Shown: positions 32,289 through 47,200, counted from the stretch's first letter. The stretch is 64,000 nt of DNA from Cynocephalus volans (GCF_027409185.1 NC_084478.1:81637624-81701623), one strand, 5' to 3'. A program made the numbers and translations. Notes: a model not told the origin generated them from the letters alone.

Positions 32289-35200
32289 TCACAGATATCC
32301 AATAGACAGTGAGGTGGAGCTGTCTGGCCTGGGTCCGATAGAGCGACTGGGAGGCTGGAGTCCTCTTTCTTCAGCAGAAGCTATAGACAGAAAAGAAGAG
32401 GCCAGAGCCAGGTCACATCCATGTCCCGTCCTGGCTGTCCCCTCTTTTTTTGTCCTACCCAACTGAAGATTTGTCACCTGGACTATTGCACAGACCTCTT
32501 CCTCACTGATTTCCTCATCACCCCTCTCGCCTTCCCCAGTCCCTCCATCACAGCCACCACGTCTCTTTCCTCAAGGCTGGGTTCTCTGAATATGCTCCTC
32601 CCTCGCTCAGAAGCATTGCCTGGCTCCTCGTCACCCACAGCTGCTGGTCCGTGATTGGTAGACTCTCCAGCCCCATTTCCCTCTGTTCCATTAGTTCCTC
32701 CAGGGTTGCCTCTTCACTCACACACCATGCCCCATCCACCATTTTGGTCTTGGAATACCAAGCCTTCCCTCTCAGCCTTCCCAGGAGTTTATCTTCCCTC
32801 AGGGCTCCTCCAGCCCTTCCTCTCTGGGCACACCATTGAGATTTAGCCACAAAACACAGGCGGTACAGGCATCCAGGCTCCACATCTAGGCTGGAAGTTT
32901 CTTGAAGGCAGGGACCAGACCTCCTTCCAGACTAGGCCCTTATCACCTCTGTATGTCCTCCCCAGGCCACAGAAGACTTCAGGGGTCTCGATAGAGAGCC
33001 TTGGGCGGAGAGTCGGGAGGCCTGGTTCTTCCACCTAACATGTGTGCTGCATGCCCTAGGGCAAGTCCCTGCCACTCTCAGGGCCTCAGTTTCCTTGTTT
33101 CTCGACTAAAGGGCGCTCAACCTCTGCACGAAGGGCACTGGACAAGGGCACAAAGTTCGATAAACTAAAGATTCACTGAGCAGTTCTCAACGACCATCTC
33201 AGGAGTTAGACTGAGGAGCTTGGGTAGCTGGCTCCAAGGAGGTTCAGTCCACCGACCCTGATTTCCCAGTTAGAACCTGCTTACCACAACAACCCCCAAT
33301 TCCCAACCATCCCCACCCCGTGTCCTCTCAAGGAGCAGGCTACCTGGTGGGTCACAGGCCTGGTGGAGGGAGATGGAGTCAGAAGGGGTCTGAAAAGAGT
33401 GTCTCAGACTCAGCAGAGCCTCGACAGCCTCCAGCTTCCGCTGCCACTCTGAGGAGGCAGAAGCCAAAGCCTGGTCAGATGCTGTAGCGGCCTGCAAAGG
33501 AAAGGGCTTGAGAGAATGGGGGCTGGGAAACCATACCTCCTTCCAACGCGACAAGTGCCTCTGAAGCCTCCAGTTCTAGAGAGCCCGCACCCCCTCCCAA
33601 CCCCCGAGGTCTTCTGTTCTTTCCATTCACTAAGTTCGGCCCCTCCCAGGGTTCTGGACCCCACTACTCTTCCAGGACCTGTGGCTGCAGTAGAAGAGAG
33701 TCAAGGGTGGCACTGGGCTGCAGGATCAGCGCTGAGCATCTAGAAACAAGGAGAGGAGAGGCCAGGGGATTAAACCCTGTGGCAGACACATAGCACCAGT
33801 CAACAGAGAGAGGGGAAGGATTCTGCAATATCTGGATGTGGGAATCCGAATGCCTGCTGAGCCACTGCCGTGGCTTGGGCAAGCCTCTTCTCCTGCTTGG
33901 CCTGTTTTCTTTTCCATACCTCTTTTTTCTATATCTTTTGTGAGACACTAATTTCTGCCAGCTTTTTTCCTCCTGGGGCAACAGCGAAGAGTATGGAAAA
34001 TCACACAGGTGTCCGTGCTTTTACCTGCAAAGCACCTGCAGAGATGTGATTACTGTCCCGGTTCAGGGACTGGTTCTCGCCTCCATACTGTCCAATCCCC
34101 ATGGGTCTTGACGGACAAGTTTGCCTCATCTCCAGGAAGCCTTCTCTAACGGCCTCTGGGCTTTCCCCTGGTCCTCTGTGGCCGTCGCCATCATGGCCCT
34201 ACTTTTCAGCAGGACCTTCTATCCCATCTATCTGTTTCATGTGAAATAACAGCCTTCACTAGTTGAAGGCCTACTATGTGTCAGGCCTCAGGCTAGTTCT
34301 CTTGTCAATGCTATAGGTGTAGAATATTGTCCCCAGTACACCCATAGGGAAATGGGGGGTTCAAAAACATAAACTCACTTGTCCAAAGCCTCACAAGTAG
34401 GAAATGGCAAAGCTGGGAGAGCCCTGTCTTGCCCATTAGCCTGAGATGCTGCCTTCTCCTCCTCCTTCTCCTCTTCCTCCTCCTGTCTCCCATAGCATCA
34501 AGCACAAGGGTGGGCACGCAACAACACAAGACATGACCTTGCTCTACTCACCTGCTGCACAGGACAGGGGACCCGTGGGGCTGCCTAGAAAGAGAAGCCA
34601 TCGGTTGCTGCTCCAAGGTCACTGGAGTGCAGGGCAGAGACAGAGGTTCTGCGGGCTGGCCGAGGAGCAGAGCCCCTTGGGAGCTCTCCTGCAGGGGCGC
34701 AGAGCACAGGTTGGAGTCAGGTACCAGGTCGGCCATGGAGAGAGGAGGTGTGGGCATGTTTGGGGATGAGGATAGGAGCCCAGAATGCCAGAGCTCTGAA
34801 GATCTTGAAGACCAGACAGTCTTATCTTTCATTTTGCAACTAGGGAAACTGAGGGCCGGGGAGGAGAAGTGATTTTTTTCCCAAGGTCACATGGCAAGAC
34901 GGTGGTAGGATTGGAGATGGAACCCACGTCTTTGGGACACAGTGGAAGGGGTCTGGGCAGTGGCTGGGTGGGAGCCTCCCCCACTGGCAACAGACTCTAC
35001 TTACCTCCTCGGGGGTTGTGTGGGGGTGGGCCTCAGGCTGAGGCACAATGTCCACCTTCCCAGCTGTGAAAGACCAGGGACAGCTTTGGTGAGCCTTTCC
35101 CCCTCAGCCCCACCCCACTCTGCCCACCCCCAATCTGAAGTCTCATCTCACCACGGACCTTTTCGACTCCCCGGTCTGTCATTCCCACAAACATTTGGTA

Positions 35201-35817
35201 AATAATGTTGACGATGTTTTACACTTGGGCGAGCTAAGGTCCAGCGAGTAACTTGCCCAAGGCCACATAGCAATTCAGTGATAGAACTGGTGAGAGAATT
35301 ACTCCTGCTTCCTCCACCCAAACTCAGGCTCCCTCCCTGGCCAGAGATACTCACTGAGGACTCCTTTGATGACCAAATTCTTGACAGGGATGTGAGCTCT
35401 GGCAGGGGCTGCCACACTCCTTTTCAGTCTTCGAGCCAGGTGCGCTGGCTCTGCCAGCGCTGCCCTCTGCTCCTCCTTCAAGGCACTCACAGCAGGCAAG
35501 ACCCGACGGTGTTCCCTAAAGTGAGGGATTACAGGTCTAAGGTTAGTCACATTTAGAGGAGGCCTGACCCTTCTCCTTGCCAGACAGCATACTCACCAGA
35601 AGAGGGCACAATTGTGACACTTGCAGGCCCGGAAGATGCAGAAACGCTTGTGGCCTCTGATTTGGGTAGAGATGTCACGCTTCTGGCAGTGGTCATGGCG
35701 GCCTATAGCTCTTCTGGGGACAAGTTCAGCCCCCCATGGGGCTCCGATCTCACACCCTGTGGTGCATTCCAAGTTGGAGGAGCAGCAGGGCACAGCAGGT
35801 GTTTCTTGGGGATCCAT
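32289..35817 (-). CDS. DMRTC1: DMRTC1-like protein, copy 6
   Basis: Coding exons 35597-35817, 35355-35515, 35005-35063, 34552-34688, 33679-33739, 33344-33491 and 32289-32380. Open throughout. Residue 160 in the fourth coding exon is Ala instead of Pro, a variant shared with copies 9 and 10 but not with its neighbours 5 and 7. Confidence 0.82.
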
Positions 35818-37070
35818 GGTTCTAGGGTCAGTAGTGGAGGTCAGAATGGCCACGTGATGCCCTCCCTCCAACGTACTTCCTTCGCCCTTGGAAAGTCCTA
35901 TGTGAAGTGGCTCGATTCTTCTTCTCCATCCCTCTCACCACTGGAATCAGATTGCCTCCTCCCTTGTTCTCCCATGGCTTTCTCTAACCTTCACCCCAAC
36001 CTCCTTACTCACATAGCCTCCTTCCCAGGAAGCCCCACTCATACATAGCCTCCCCACCAAGAAACTCTTAGCATGGGCCGCATACACATTCAAGCCGATC
36101 GCTCTTCTCCTTGCTTACCTTCACTCCGCCATAGATTTCATTTTCAGCATGCACATGTACTCCCGTGCCCCCTTCAACAGTTACTCCACCCTCTTCTTGC
36201 GTATCATCGTGTATTCTGCCAAACCCAACTATTATTTCTGGCATCCACATCAACAATAGTCTTCCTAACCTCCTGCCTTCATTCACTCGCCACACAGGAT
36301 TTTATGCTCCCTACACTCAACTCTATTAGTTTCACGTTTGCCCTGTGTTCAGTTTTCCCCTCACACTCCATTCTGACTTTTCTTGCACCCCACTGCAATC
36401 TTAATTATTCCCTTGCTCCCCCTTTAAGCTGAATACCCTCTTCCACCCCATGAAACCATAATGTTCTCCTGGATCCCCAGCCCTCTTTCAATTATTGTTT
36501 TCATTCAGCCCTTCATTCATTCCCTCCATTCTTTACTCAACAGATATTTGTTGAGCCCTCTGCGAAGTGCCAGGCCTTAATCTAGCCAATCGGCAACTCC
36601 TCATCAAACTAATTTTTCTCTTGGGCCGACGCACCCTCTCTGCTTTCATGCAAACACATGCACTCCCTCTGCAGCCTCCCAACAATCTTCCATACTCTTC
36701 TCCACACTTCAACGATTGTGCTTGAGCACACACCATCACCACACTCCGCCCCACCCCCCACACCCCATTCCACCCCACCGTCCTGGAGTGTACCATCTCC
36801 TCAGGAAGCCCGATCACTCACTGTCTCCCCCACCTCCGAATAAAAGGCAGGGGCATGAGCCCTGTCCCAGGGGCAGGGGCGAAGGGTTCTCCCAAAAGGG
36901 GTGTGGGGAAATGTAGGGGATGAGTGGGATGTCATGGCGGGTGGGGATACCCCGCTGAGGTGGAGGAGAGGGGAAGGGGCTGGGGATTCGGAGCAGGAGG
37001 GAGGGAGGAAAGAAGAGGCATGGAGAACAAGGGTGGTATTCCTGACGAAAACCTGTGTCAAAAGCCTTAC

Positions 37071-37291
37071 CTAAGCCTACAGCAGGTCGGAATCGATCAG
37101 CTGGGACAAGAGGCCTGAGGGAAAACCCGGCTTCTGCTACCTTTCCCGCCCTTCCTACAAGGCCAATGAGCTTCCAGCGCTGCCTTCCACCTCCCCCTTC
37201 CCCCCTCCCACCGCTGCTGCCGGTGACAAATGAGCTTCGAGATCCACTGACGCTCACGCCCGGCAGTTCCGCCCTCTCCACATCCGTGTAG
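37071..37291 (-). promoter_or_regulatory. Presumed promoter and exon 1 of copy 6
   Basis: Equivalent of 1163-1383, with the ccgctgctgccgg form of the CpG cluster. Confidence 0.5.
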
Positions 37292-37473
37292 CTTCTTGTG
37301 CTCTCTATACTAGACTAGCCGGTAGCTCCTGAGGGGAAGTTCAGCTTTGTGCTTCCCAAGGCTCGTTTCTCAGACTAGTCTCCCTTTGGATGGAAAATAC
37401 CTTGTGTGAATGCATTTTTAACTCATGGACTTGGTATTCTGGAATTGACCTTTTCAAAATTCAGCATGACTTC

Positions 37474-38000
37474 TTTTTTTTTAAAATTTTATTTTGTCGA
37501 TATACATTGTGGCTGATTATTGTTGCCCCTCACCAAAACCTCCCTCCCCCTCCCTCCCCCCTCCCCCCACCGATGTCCCCTCTGTTTGCTTGTCACATCA
37601 ACTTCAAGTAATTGTGGTTGTTATATCTTCTCACCCCCACCCGGTTTTTTTTTTTTTTTTGTGTGTGTGTGTGTGTGTGTGTTTGTGTGTGAATTATATA
37701 TTAATTTTTAGCTCTCACCAATAAGTGAGAACATGTGGTATTTCTCTTTCTGTGCCTGACTCGTTTCACTTAATATAATTCTCTAAAGGTCCATCCATGT
37801 TGTTGCAAATGGCAGTATTTCATTCGTTTTTATAGCTGAGTAGTATTTCATTGTGTAGATGTACCACATTTTCCGTATCCACTCATCTGATGGTGGACAT
37901 TTGGGCTGGTTACAACTCTTGGCTATTGTAATGAGTGTTGCGATGAACATTGGGGAACAGGTATACCTTTGACTTGGTGATTTCCATTCCTCTGGGTAGC
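37474..38000 (-). mobile_element. Truncated LINE-1 3' end, unit 7
   Basis: Type II. Just beyond its truncation point, ggaggtagaag replaces ggaggtacaag, as in units 9, 10 and 11. Confidence 0.87.
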
Positions 38001-38270
38001 ACAATCCTGTTTTTGTAAGAGTCATTGGAAAGGCCCCAGCATCCAAAGGAGTAAGGTGGAATGGAGGTAGAAGAAAATCCACGCTCAGTCAAGGAATTGC
38101 TCCATATAATTAAAGGGATGTGAAAGCTTATAAAACACCTAAAGGCTTAAAAAAAAAAAAAAAGATGTGAAGCATTTTGCACATTAACCATTTCGCACAT
38201 TCAGAAACAGGGTAGGCCGTGCTTTAGTGAGGCCTCCTTCTCTTTGCTCTTAGCGCAAGAGGGACATGCA

Positions 38271-41200
38271 TCACAGATATCCAATAGACAGTGAGGTGGA
38301 GCTGTCTGGCCTGGGTCCGATAGAGCGACTGGGAGGCTGGAGTCCTCTTTCTTCAGCAGAAGCTATAGACAGAAAAGAAGAGGCCAGAGCCAGGTCACAT
38401 CCATGTCCCCTCCTGGCTGTCCCCTCTTTTTTTGTCCTACCCAACTGAAGATTTGTCACCTGGACTATTGCACAGACCTCTTCCTCACTGATTTCCTCAT
38501 CACCCCTCTCGCCTTCCCCAGTCCCTCCATCACAGCCACCACGTCTCTTTCCTCAAGGCTGGGGTCTCTGAATATGCTCCTCCCTCGCTCAGAAGCGTTG
38601 CCTGACTCCTCGTCACCCACAGCTGCTGGTCCGTGATTGGTAGACTCTCCAGCCCCATTTCCCTCTGTTCCATTAGTTCCTCCAGGGTTGCCTCTTCACT
38701 CACACACCATGCCCCATCCACCATTTTGGTCTTGGAATACCAAGCCTTCCCTCTCAGCCTTCCCAGGAGTTTATCTTCCCTCAGGGCTCCTCCAGCCCTT
38801 CCTCTCTGGGCACACCATTGAGATTTAGCCACAAAACACAGGCGGTACAAGCATCCAGGCTCCACATCTAGGCTGGAAGTTTCTTGAAGGCAGGGACCAG
38901 ACCTCCTTCCAGACTAGGCCCTTATCACCTCTGTATGTCCTCCCCAGGCCACAGAAGACTTCAGGGGTCTCGATAGAGAGCCTTGGGCGGAGAGTCGGGA
39001 GACCTGGTTCTTCCACCTAACATGTGTGCTGCATGCCCTAGGGCAAGTCCCTGCCACTCTCAGGGCCTCAGTTTCCTTGTTTCTCGACTAAAGGGCGCTC
39101 AACCTCTGCACGAAGGGCACTGGACAAGGGCACAAAGTTCGATAAACTAAAGATTCACTGAGCAGTTCTCAACGACCATCTCAGGAGTTAGACTGAGGAG
39201 CTTGGGTAGCTGGCTCCAAGGAGGTTCAGTCCACCGACCCTGATTTCCCAGTTAGAACCTGCTTACCACAACAACCCCCAATTCCCAACCATCCCCACCC
39301 CGTGTCCTCTCAAGGAGCAGGCTACCTGGTGGGTCACAGGCCTGGTGGAGGGAGATGGAGTCAGAAGGGGTCTGAAAAGAGTGTCTCAGACTCAGCAGAG
39401 CCTCGACAGCCTCCAGCTTCCGCTGCCACTCTGAGGAGGCAGAAGCCAAAGCCTGGTCAGATGCTGTAGCGGCCTGCAAAGGAAAGGGCTTGAGAGAATG
39501 GGGGCTGGGAAACCATACCTCCTTCCAACGCGACAAGTGCCTCTGAAGCCTCCAGTTCTAGAGAGCCCGCACCCCCTCCCAACCCCCGAGGTCTTCTGTT
39601 CTTTCCATTCACTAAGTTCGGCCCCTCCCAGGGTTCTGGACCCCACTACTCTTCCAGGACCTGTGGCTGCAGTAGAAGAGAGTCAAGGGTGGCACTGGGC
39701 TGCAGGATCAGCGCTGAGCATCTAGAAACAAGGAGAGGAGAGGCCAGGGGATTAAACCCTGTGGCAGACACATAGCACCAGTCAACAGAGAGAGGGGAAG
39801 GATTCTGCAATATCTGGATGTGGGAATCCGAATGCCTGCTGAGCCACTGCCGTGGCTTGGGCAAGCCTCTTCTCCTGCTTGGCCTGTTTTCTTTTCCATA
39901 CCTCTTTTTTCTATATCTTTTGTGAGACACTAATTTCTGCCAGCTTTTTTCCTCCTGGGGCAACAGCGAAGAGTATGGAAAATCACACAGGTGTCCGTGC
40001 TTTTACCTGCAAAGCACCTGCAGAGATGTGATTACTGTCCCGGTTCAGGGACTGGTTCTCGCCTCCATACTGTCCAATCCCCATGGGTCTTGACGGACAA
40101 GTTTGCCTCATCTCCAGGAAGCCTTCTCTAACGGCCTCTGGGCTTTCCCCTGGTCCTCTGTGGCCGTCGCCATCATGGCCCTACTTTTCAGCAGGACCTT
40201 CTATCCCATCTATCTGTTTCATGTGAAATAACAGCCTTCACTAGTTGAAGGCCTACTATGTGTCAGGCCTCAGGCTAGTTCTCTTGTCAATGCTATAGGT
40301 GTAGAATATTGTCCCCAGTACACCCATAGGGAAATGGGGGGTTCAAAAACATAAACTCACTTGTCCAAAGCCTCACAAGTAGGAAATGGCAAAGCTGGGA
40401 GAGCCCTGTCTTGCCCATTAGCCTGAGATGCTGCCTTCTCCTCCTCCTTCTCCTCTTCCTCCTCCTGTCTCCCATAGCATCAAGCACAAGGGTGGGCACA
40501 CAACAACACAAGACATGACCTTGCTCTACTCACCTGCTGCACAGGACAGGGGACCCGTGGGGCTGCCTAGAAAGAGAAGCCATCGGTTGCTGCTCCAAGG
40601 TCACTGGAGTGCAGGGCAGAGACAGAGGTTCTGGGGGCTGGCCGAGGAGCAGAGCCCCTTGGGAGCTCTCCTGCAGGGGCGCAGAGCACAGGTTGGAGTC
40701 AGGTACCAGGTCGGCCATGGAGAGAGGAGGTGTGGGCATGTTTGGGGATGAGGATAGGAGCCCAGAATGCCAGAGCTCTGAAGATCTTGAAGACCAGACA
40801 GTCTTATCTTTCATTTTGCAACTAGGGAAACTGAGGGCCGGGGAGGAGAAGTGATTTTTTTCCCAAGGTCACATGGCAAGACGGTGGTAGGATTGGAGAT
40901 GGAACCCACGTCTTTGGGACACAGTGGAAGGGGTCTGGGCAGTGGCTGGGTGGGAGCCTCCCCCACTGGCAACAGACTCTACTTACCTCCTCGGGGGTTG
41001 TGTGGGGGTGGGCCTCAGGCTGAGGCACAATGTCCACCTTCCCAGCTGTGAAAGACCAGGGACAGCTTTGGTGAGCCTTTCCCCCTCAGCCCCACCCCAC
41101 TCTGCCCACCCCCAATCTGAAGTCTCATCTCACCACGGACCTTTTCGACTCCCCGGTCTGTCATTCCCACAAACATTTGGTAAATAATGTTGACGATGTT

Positions 41201-41799
41201 TTACACTTGGGCGAGCTAAGGTCCAGCGAGTAACTTGCCCAAGGCCACATAGCAATTCAGTGATAGAACTGGTGAGAGAATTACTCCTGCTTCCTCCACC
41301 CAAACTCAGGCTCCCTCCCTGGCCAGAGATACTCACTGAGGACTCCTTTGATGACCAAATTCTTGACAGGGATGTGAGCTCTGGCAGGGGCTGCCACACT
41401 CCTTTTCAGTCTTCGAGCCAGGTGCGCTGGCTCTGCCAGCGCTGCCCTCTGCTCCTCCTTCAAGGCACTCACAGCAGGCAAGACCCGACGGTGTTCCCTA
41501 AAGTGAGGGATTACAGGTCTAAGGTTAGTCACATTTAGAGGAGGCCTGACCCTTCTCCTTGCCAGACAGCATACTCACCAGAAGAGGGCACAATTGTGAC
41601 ACTTGCAGGCCCGGAAGATGCAGAAACGCTTGTGGCCTCTGATTTGGGTAGAGATGTCACGCTTCTGGCAGTGGTCATGGCGGCCTATAGCTCTTCTGGG
41701 GACAAGTTCAGCCCCCCATGGGGCTCCGATCTCACACCCTGTGGTGCATTCCAAGTTGGAGGAGCAGCAGGGCACAGCAGGTGTTTCTTGGGGATCCAT
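38271..41799 (-). CDS. DMRTC1: DMRTC1-like protein, copy 7
   Basis: Coding exons 41579-41799, 41337-41497, 40987-41045, 40534-40670, 39661-39721, 39326-39473 and 38271-38362. Majority protein sequence. In the last intron it has 'acaagcatcc' in place of 'acaggcatcc', shared with copies 10 and 11 only. Confidence 0.82.
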
Positions 41800-43052
41800 G
41801 GTTCTAGGGTCAGTAGTGGAGGTCAGAATGGCCACGTGATGCCCTCCCTCCAACGTACTTCCTTCGCCCTTGGAAAGTCCTATGTGAAGTGGCTCGATTC
41901 TTCTTCTCCATCCCTCTCACCACTGGAATCAGATTGCCTCCTCCCTTGTTCTCCCATGGCTTTCTCTAACCTTCACCCCAACCTCCTTACTCACATAGCC
42001 TCCTTCCCAGGAAGCCCCACTCATACATAGCCTCCCCACCAAGAAACTCTTAGCATGGGCCGCATACACATTCAAGCCGATCGCTCTTCTCCTTGCTTGC
42101 CTTCACTCCGCCATAGATTTCATTTTCAGCATGCACATGTACTCCCGTGCCCCCTTCAACAGTTACTCCACCCTCTTCTTGCGTATCATCGTGTATTCTG
42201 CCAAACCCAACTATTATTTCTGGCATCCACATCAACAATAGTCTTCCTAACCTCCTGCCTTCATTCACTCGCCACACAGGATTTTATGCTCCCTACACTC
42301 AACTCTATTAGTTTCACGTTTGCCCTGTGTTCAGTTTTCCCCTCACACTCCATTCTGACTTTTCTTGCACCCCACTGCAATCTTAATTATTCCCTTGCTC
42401 CCCCTTTAAGCTGAATACCCTCTTCCACCCCATGAAACCATAATGTTCTCCTGGATCCCCAGCCCTCTTTCAATTATTGTTTTCATTCAGCCCTTCATTC
42501 ATTCCCTCCATTCTTTACTCAACAGATATTTGTTGAGCCCTCTGCGAAGTGCCAGGCCTTAATCTAGCCAATCGGCAACTCCTCATCAAACTAATTTTTC
42601 TCTTGGGCCGACGCACCCTCTCTGCTTTCATGCAAACCCATGCACTCCCTCTGCAGCCTCCCAACAATCTTCCATACTCTTCTCCACACTTCAACGATTG
42701 TGCTTGAGCACACACCATCACCACACTCCGCCCCAACCCCCACACCCCATTCCACCCCACCGTCCTGGAGTGTACCATCTCCTCAGGAAGCCCGATCACT
42801 CACTGTCTCCCCCACCTCCGAATAAAAGGCAGGGGCATGAGCCCTGTCCCAGGGGCAGGGGCGAAGGGTTCTCCCAAAAGGGGTGTGGGGAAGTGTAGGG
42901 GCTGAGTGGGATGTCATGGCGGGTGGGGATACCCCGCTGAGGTGGAGGAGAGGGGAAGGGGCTGGGGATTCGGAGCAGGAGGGAGGGAGGAAAGAAGAGG
43001 CATGGAGAACAAGGGTGGTATTCCTGACGAAAACCTGTGTCAAAAGCCTTAC

Positions 43053-43273
43053 CTAAGCCTACAGCAGGTCGGAATCGATCAGCTGGGACAAGAGGCCTGA
43101 GGGAAAACCCGGCTTCTGCTACCTTTCCCGCCCTTCCTACAAGGCCAATGAGCTTCCAGCGCTGCCTTCCACCTCCCCCTTCCCCCCTCCCACCTCTGCG
43201 GCCGGTGACAAATGAGCTTCGAGATCCACTGACGCTCACGCCCGGCAGTTCCGCCCTCTCCACATCCGTGTAG
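43053..43273 (-). promoter_or_regulatory. Presumed promoter and exon 1 of copy 7
   Basis: Equivalent of 1163-1383, with the cctctgcggccgg form of the CpG cluster also seen in the three units to its right. Confidence 0.5.
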
Positions 43274-43454
43274 CTTCTTGTGCTCTCTATACTAGACTAG
43301 CCGGTAGCTCCTGAGGGGAAGTTCAGCTTTGTGCTTCCCAAGGCTCGTTTCTCAGACTAGTCTCCCTTTGGATGGAAAATACCTTGTGTGAATGCACTTT
43401 TAACTCATGGACTTGGTATTCTGGAATTGACCTTTTCAAAATTCAGCATGACTT

Positions 43455-43622
43455 CTTTTTTTTTAAAATTTTATTTTGTCGATATACATTGTGGCTGATT
43501 ATTGTTGCCCCTCACCAAAACCTCCCTCCCTCCCCCCTCCCCCCACCGATGTCCCCTCTGTTTGCTTGTCACATCAACTTCAAGTAATTGTGGTTGTTAT
43601 ATCTTCTCCCCCCCACCCGGTT

Positions 43623-43657
<35 letters not shown>

Positions 43658-43982
43658 TGTGTGTTTGTGTGTGAATTATATATTAATTTTTAGCTCTCAC
43701 CAATAAGTGAGAACATGTGGTATTTCTCTTTCTGTGCCTGACTCGTTTCACTTAATATAATTCTCTAAAGGTCCATCCATGTTGTTGCAAATGGCAGTAT
43801 TTCATTCGTTTTTATAGCTGAGTAGTATTTCATTGTGTAGATGTACCACATTTTCCGTATCCACTCATCTGATGGTGGACATTTGGGCTGGTTACAACTC
43901 TTGGCTATTGTAATGAGTGTTGCGATGAACATTGGGGAACAGGTATACCTTTGACTTGGTGATTTCCATTCCTCTGGGTAGC
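43455..43982 (-). mobile_element. Truncated LINE-1 3' end, unit 8
   Basis: Type II, but followed by the G-interrupted A-tract typical of type I units. Confidence 0.87.
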
Positions 43983-44255
43983 ACAATCCTGTTTTTGTAA
44001 GAGTCATTGGAAAGGCCCCAGCATCCAAAGGAGTAAGGTGGGATGGAGGTACAAGAAAATCCACGCTCAGTCAAGGAATTGCTCCATATAATTAAAGGGA
44101 TGTGAAAGCTTATAAAACACCTAAAGGCTTAAAAAAAAAAAGAAAAAAGATGTGAAGCATTTTGCACATTAACCATTTCGCACATTCAGAAACAGGGTAG
44201 GCCGTGCTTTAGTGAGGCCTCCTTCTCTTTGCTCTTAGCGCAAGAGGGACATGCA

Positions 44256-47200
44256 TCACAGATATCCAATAGACAGTGAGGTGGAGCTGTCTGGCCTGGG
44301 TCCGATAGAGCGACTGGGAGGCTGGAGTCCTCTTTCTTCAGCAGAAGCTATAGACAGTAAAGAAGAGGCCAGAGCCAGGTCACATCCATGTCCCCTCCTG
44401 GCTGTCCCCTCTTTTTTTGTCCTACCCAACTGAAGATTTGTCACCTGGACTATTGCACAGACCTCTTCCTCACTGATTTCCTCATCACCCCTCTCGCCTT
44501 CCCCAGTCCCTCCATCACAGCCACCACGTCTCTTTCCTCAAGGCTGGGGTCTCTGAATATGCTCCTCCCTCGCTCAGAAGCGTTGCCTGGCTCCTCGTCA
44601 CCCACAGCTGCTGGTCCGTGATTGGTAGACTCTCCAGCCCCATTTCCCTCTGTTCCATTAGTTCCTCCAGGGTTGCCTCTTCACTCACACACCATGCCCC
44701 ATCCACCATTTTGGTCTTGGAATACCAAGCCTTCCCTCTCAGCCTTCCCAGGAGTTTATCTTCCCTCAGGGCTCCTCCAGCCCTTCCTCTCTGGGCACAC
44801 CATTGAGATTTAGCCACAAAACACAGGCGGTACAGGCATCCAGGCTCCACATCTAGGCTGGAAGTTTCTTGAAGGCAGGGACCAGACCTCCTTCCAGACT
44901 AGGCCCTTATCACCTCTGTATGTCCTCCCCAGGCCACAGAAGACTTCAGGGGTCTCGATAGAGAGCCTTGGGCGGAGAGTCGGGAGACCTGGTTCTTCCA
45001 CCTAACATGTGTGCTGCATGCCCTAGGGCAAGTCCCTGCCACTCTCAGGGCCTCAGTTTCCTTGTTTCTCGACTAAAGGGCGCTCAACCTCTGCACGAAG
45101 GGCACTGGACAAGGGCACAAAGTTCGATAAACTAAAGATTCACTGAGCAGTTCTCAACGACCATCTCAGGAGTTAGACTGAGGAGCTTGGGTAGCTGGCT
45201 CCAAGGAGGTTCAGTCCACCGACCCTGATTTCCCAGTTAGAACCTGCTTACCACAACAACCCCCAATTCCCAACCATCCCCACCCCGTGTCCTCTCAAGG
45301 AGCAGGCTACCTGGTGGGTCACAGGCCTGGTGGAGGGAGATGGAGTCAGAAGGGGTCTGAAAAGAGTGTCTCAGACTCAGCAGAGCCTCGACAGCCTCCA
45401 GCTTCCGCTGCCACTCTGAGGAGGCAGAAGCCAAAGCCTGGTCAGATGCTGTAGCGGCCTGCAAAGGAAAGGGCTTGAGAGAATGGGGGCTGGGAAACCA
45501 TACCTCCTTCCAACGCGACAAGTGCCTCTGAAGCCTCCAGTTCTAGAGAGCCCGCACCCCCTCCCAACCCCCGAGGTCTTCTGTTCTTTCCATTCACTAA
45601 GTTCGGCCCCTCCCAGGGTTCTGGACCCCACTACTCTTCCAGGACCTGTGGCTGCAGTAGAAGAGAGTCAAGGGTGGCACTGGGCTGCAGGATCAGCGCT
45701 GAGCATCTAGAAACAAGGAGAGGAGAGGCCAGGGGATTAAACCCTGTGGCAGACACATAGCACCAGTCAACAGAGAGAGGGGAAGGATTCTGCAATATCT
45801 GGATGTGGGAATTCGAATGCCTGCTGAGCCACTGCCGTGGCTTGGGCAAGCCTCTTCTCCTGCTTGGCCTGTTTTCTTTTCCATACCTCTTTTTTCTATA
45901 TCTTTTGTGAGACACTAATTTCTGCCAGCTTTTTTCCTCCTGGGGCAACAGCGAAGAGTATGGAAAATCACACAGGTGTCCGTGCTTTTACCTGCAAAGC
46001 ACCTGCAGAGATGTGATTACTGTCCCGGTTCAGGGACTGGTTCTCGCCTCCATACTGTCCAATCCCCATGGGTCTTGACGGACAAGTTTGCCTCATCTCC
46101 AGGAAGCCTTCTCTAACGGCCTCTGGGCTTTCCCCTGGTCCTCTGTGGCCGTCGCCATCATGGCCCTACTTTTCAGCAGGACCTTCTATCCCATCTATCT
46201 GTTTCATGTGAAATAACAGCCTTCACTAGTTGAAGGCCTACTATGTGTCAGGCCTCAGGCTAGTTCTCTTGTCAATGCTATAGGTGTAGAATATTGTCCC
46301 CAGTACACCCATAGGGAAATGGGGGGTTCAAAAACATAAACTCACTTGTCCAAAGCCTCACAAATAGGAAATGGCAAAGCTGGGAGAGCCCTGTCTTGCC
46401 CATTAGCCTGAGATGCTGCCTTCTCCTCCTCCTTCTCCTCTTCCTCCTCCTGTCTCCCATAGCATCAAGCACAAGGGTGGGCACACAACAACACAAGACA
46501 TGACCTTGCTCTACTCACCTGCTGCACAGGACAGGGGACCCGTGGGGCTGCCTAGAAAGAGAAGCCATCGGTTGCTGCTCCAAGGTCACTGGAGTGCAGG
46601 GCAGAGACAGAGGTTCTGGGGGCTGGCCGAGGAGCAGAGCCCCTTGGGAGCTCTCCTGCAGGGGCGCAGAGCACAGGTTGGAGTCAGGTACCAGGTCGGC
46701 CATGGAGAGAGGAGGTGTGGGCATGTTTGGGGATGAGGATAGGAGCCCAGAATGCCAGAGCTCTGAAGATCTTGAAGACCAGACAGTCTTATCTTTCATT
46801 TTGCAACTAGGGAAACTGAGGGCCGGGGAGGAGAAGTGATTTTTTTCCCAAGGTCACATGGCAAGACGGTGGTAGGATTGGAGATGGAACCCACGTCTTT
46901 GGGACACAGTGGAAGGGGTCTGGGCAGTGGCTGGGTGGGAGCCTCCCCCACTGGCAACAGACTCTACTTACCTCCTCGGGGGTTGTGTGGGGGTGGGCCT
47001 CAGGCTGAGGCACAATGTCCACCTTCCCAGCTGTGAAAGACCAGGGACAGCTTTGGTGAGCCTTTCCCCCTCAGCCCCACCCCACTCTGCCCACCCCCAA
47101 TCTGAAGTCTCATCTCACCATGGACCTTTTCGACTCCCCGGTCTGTCATTCCCACAAACATTTGGTAAATAATGTTGACGATGTTTTACACTTGGGCGAG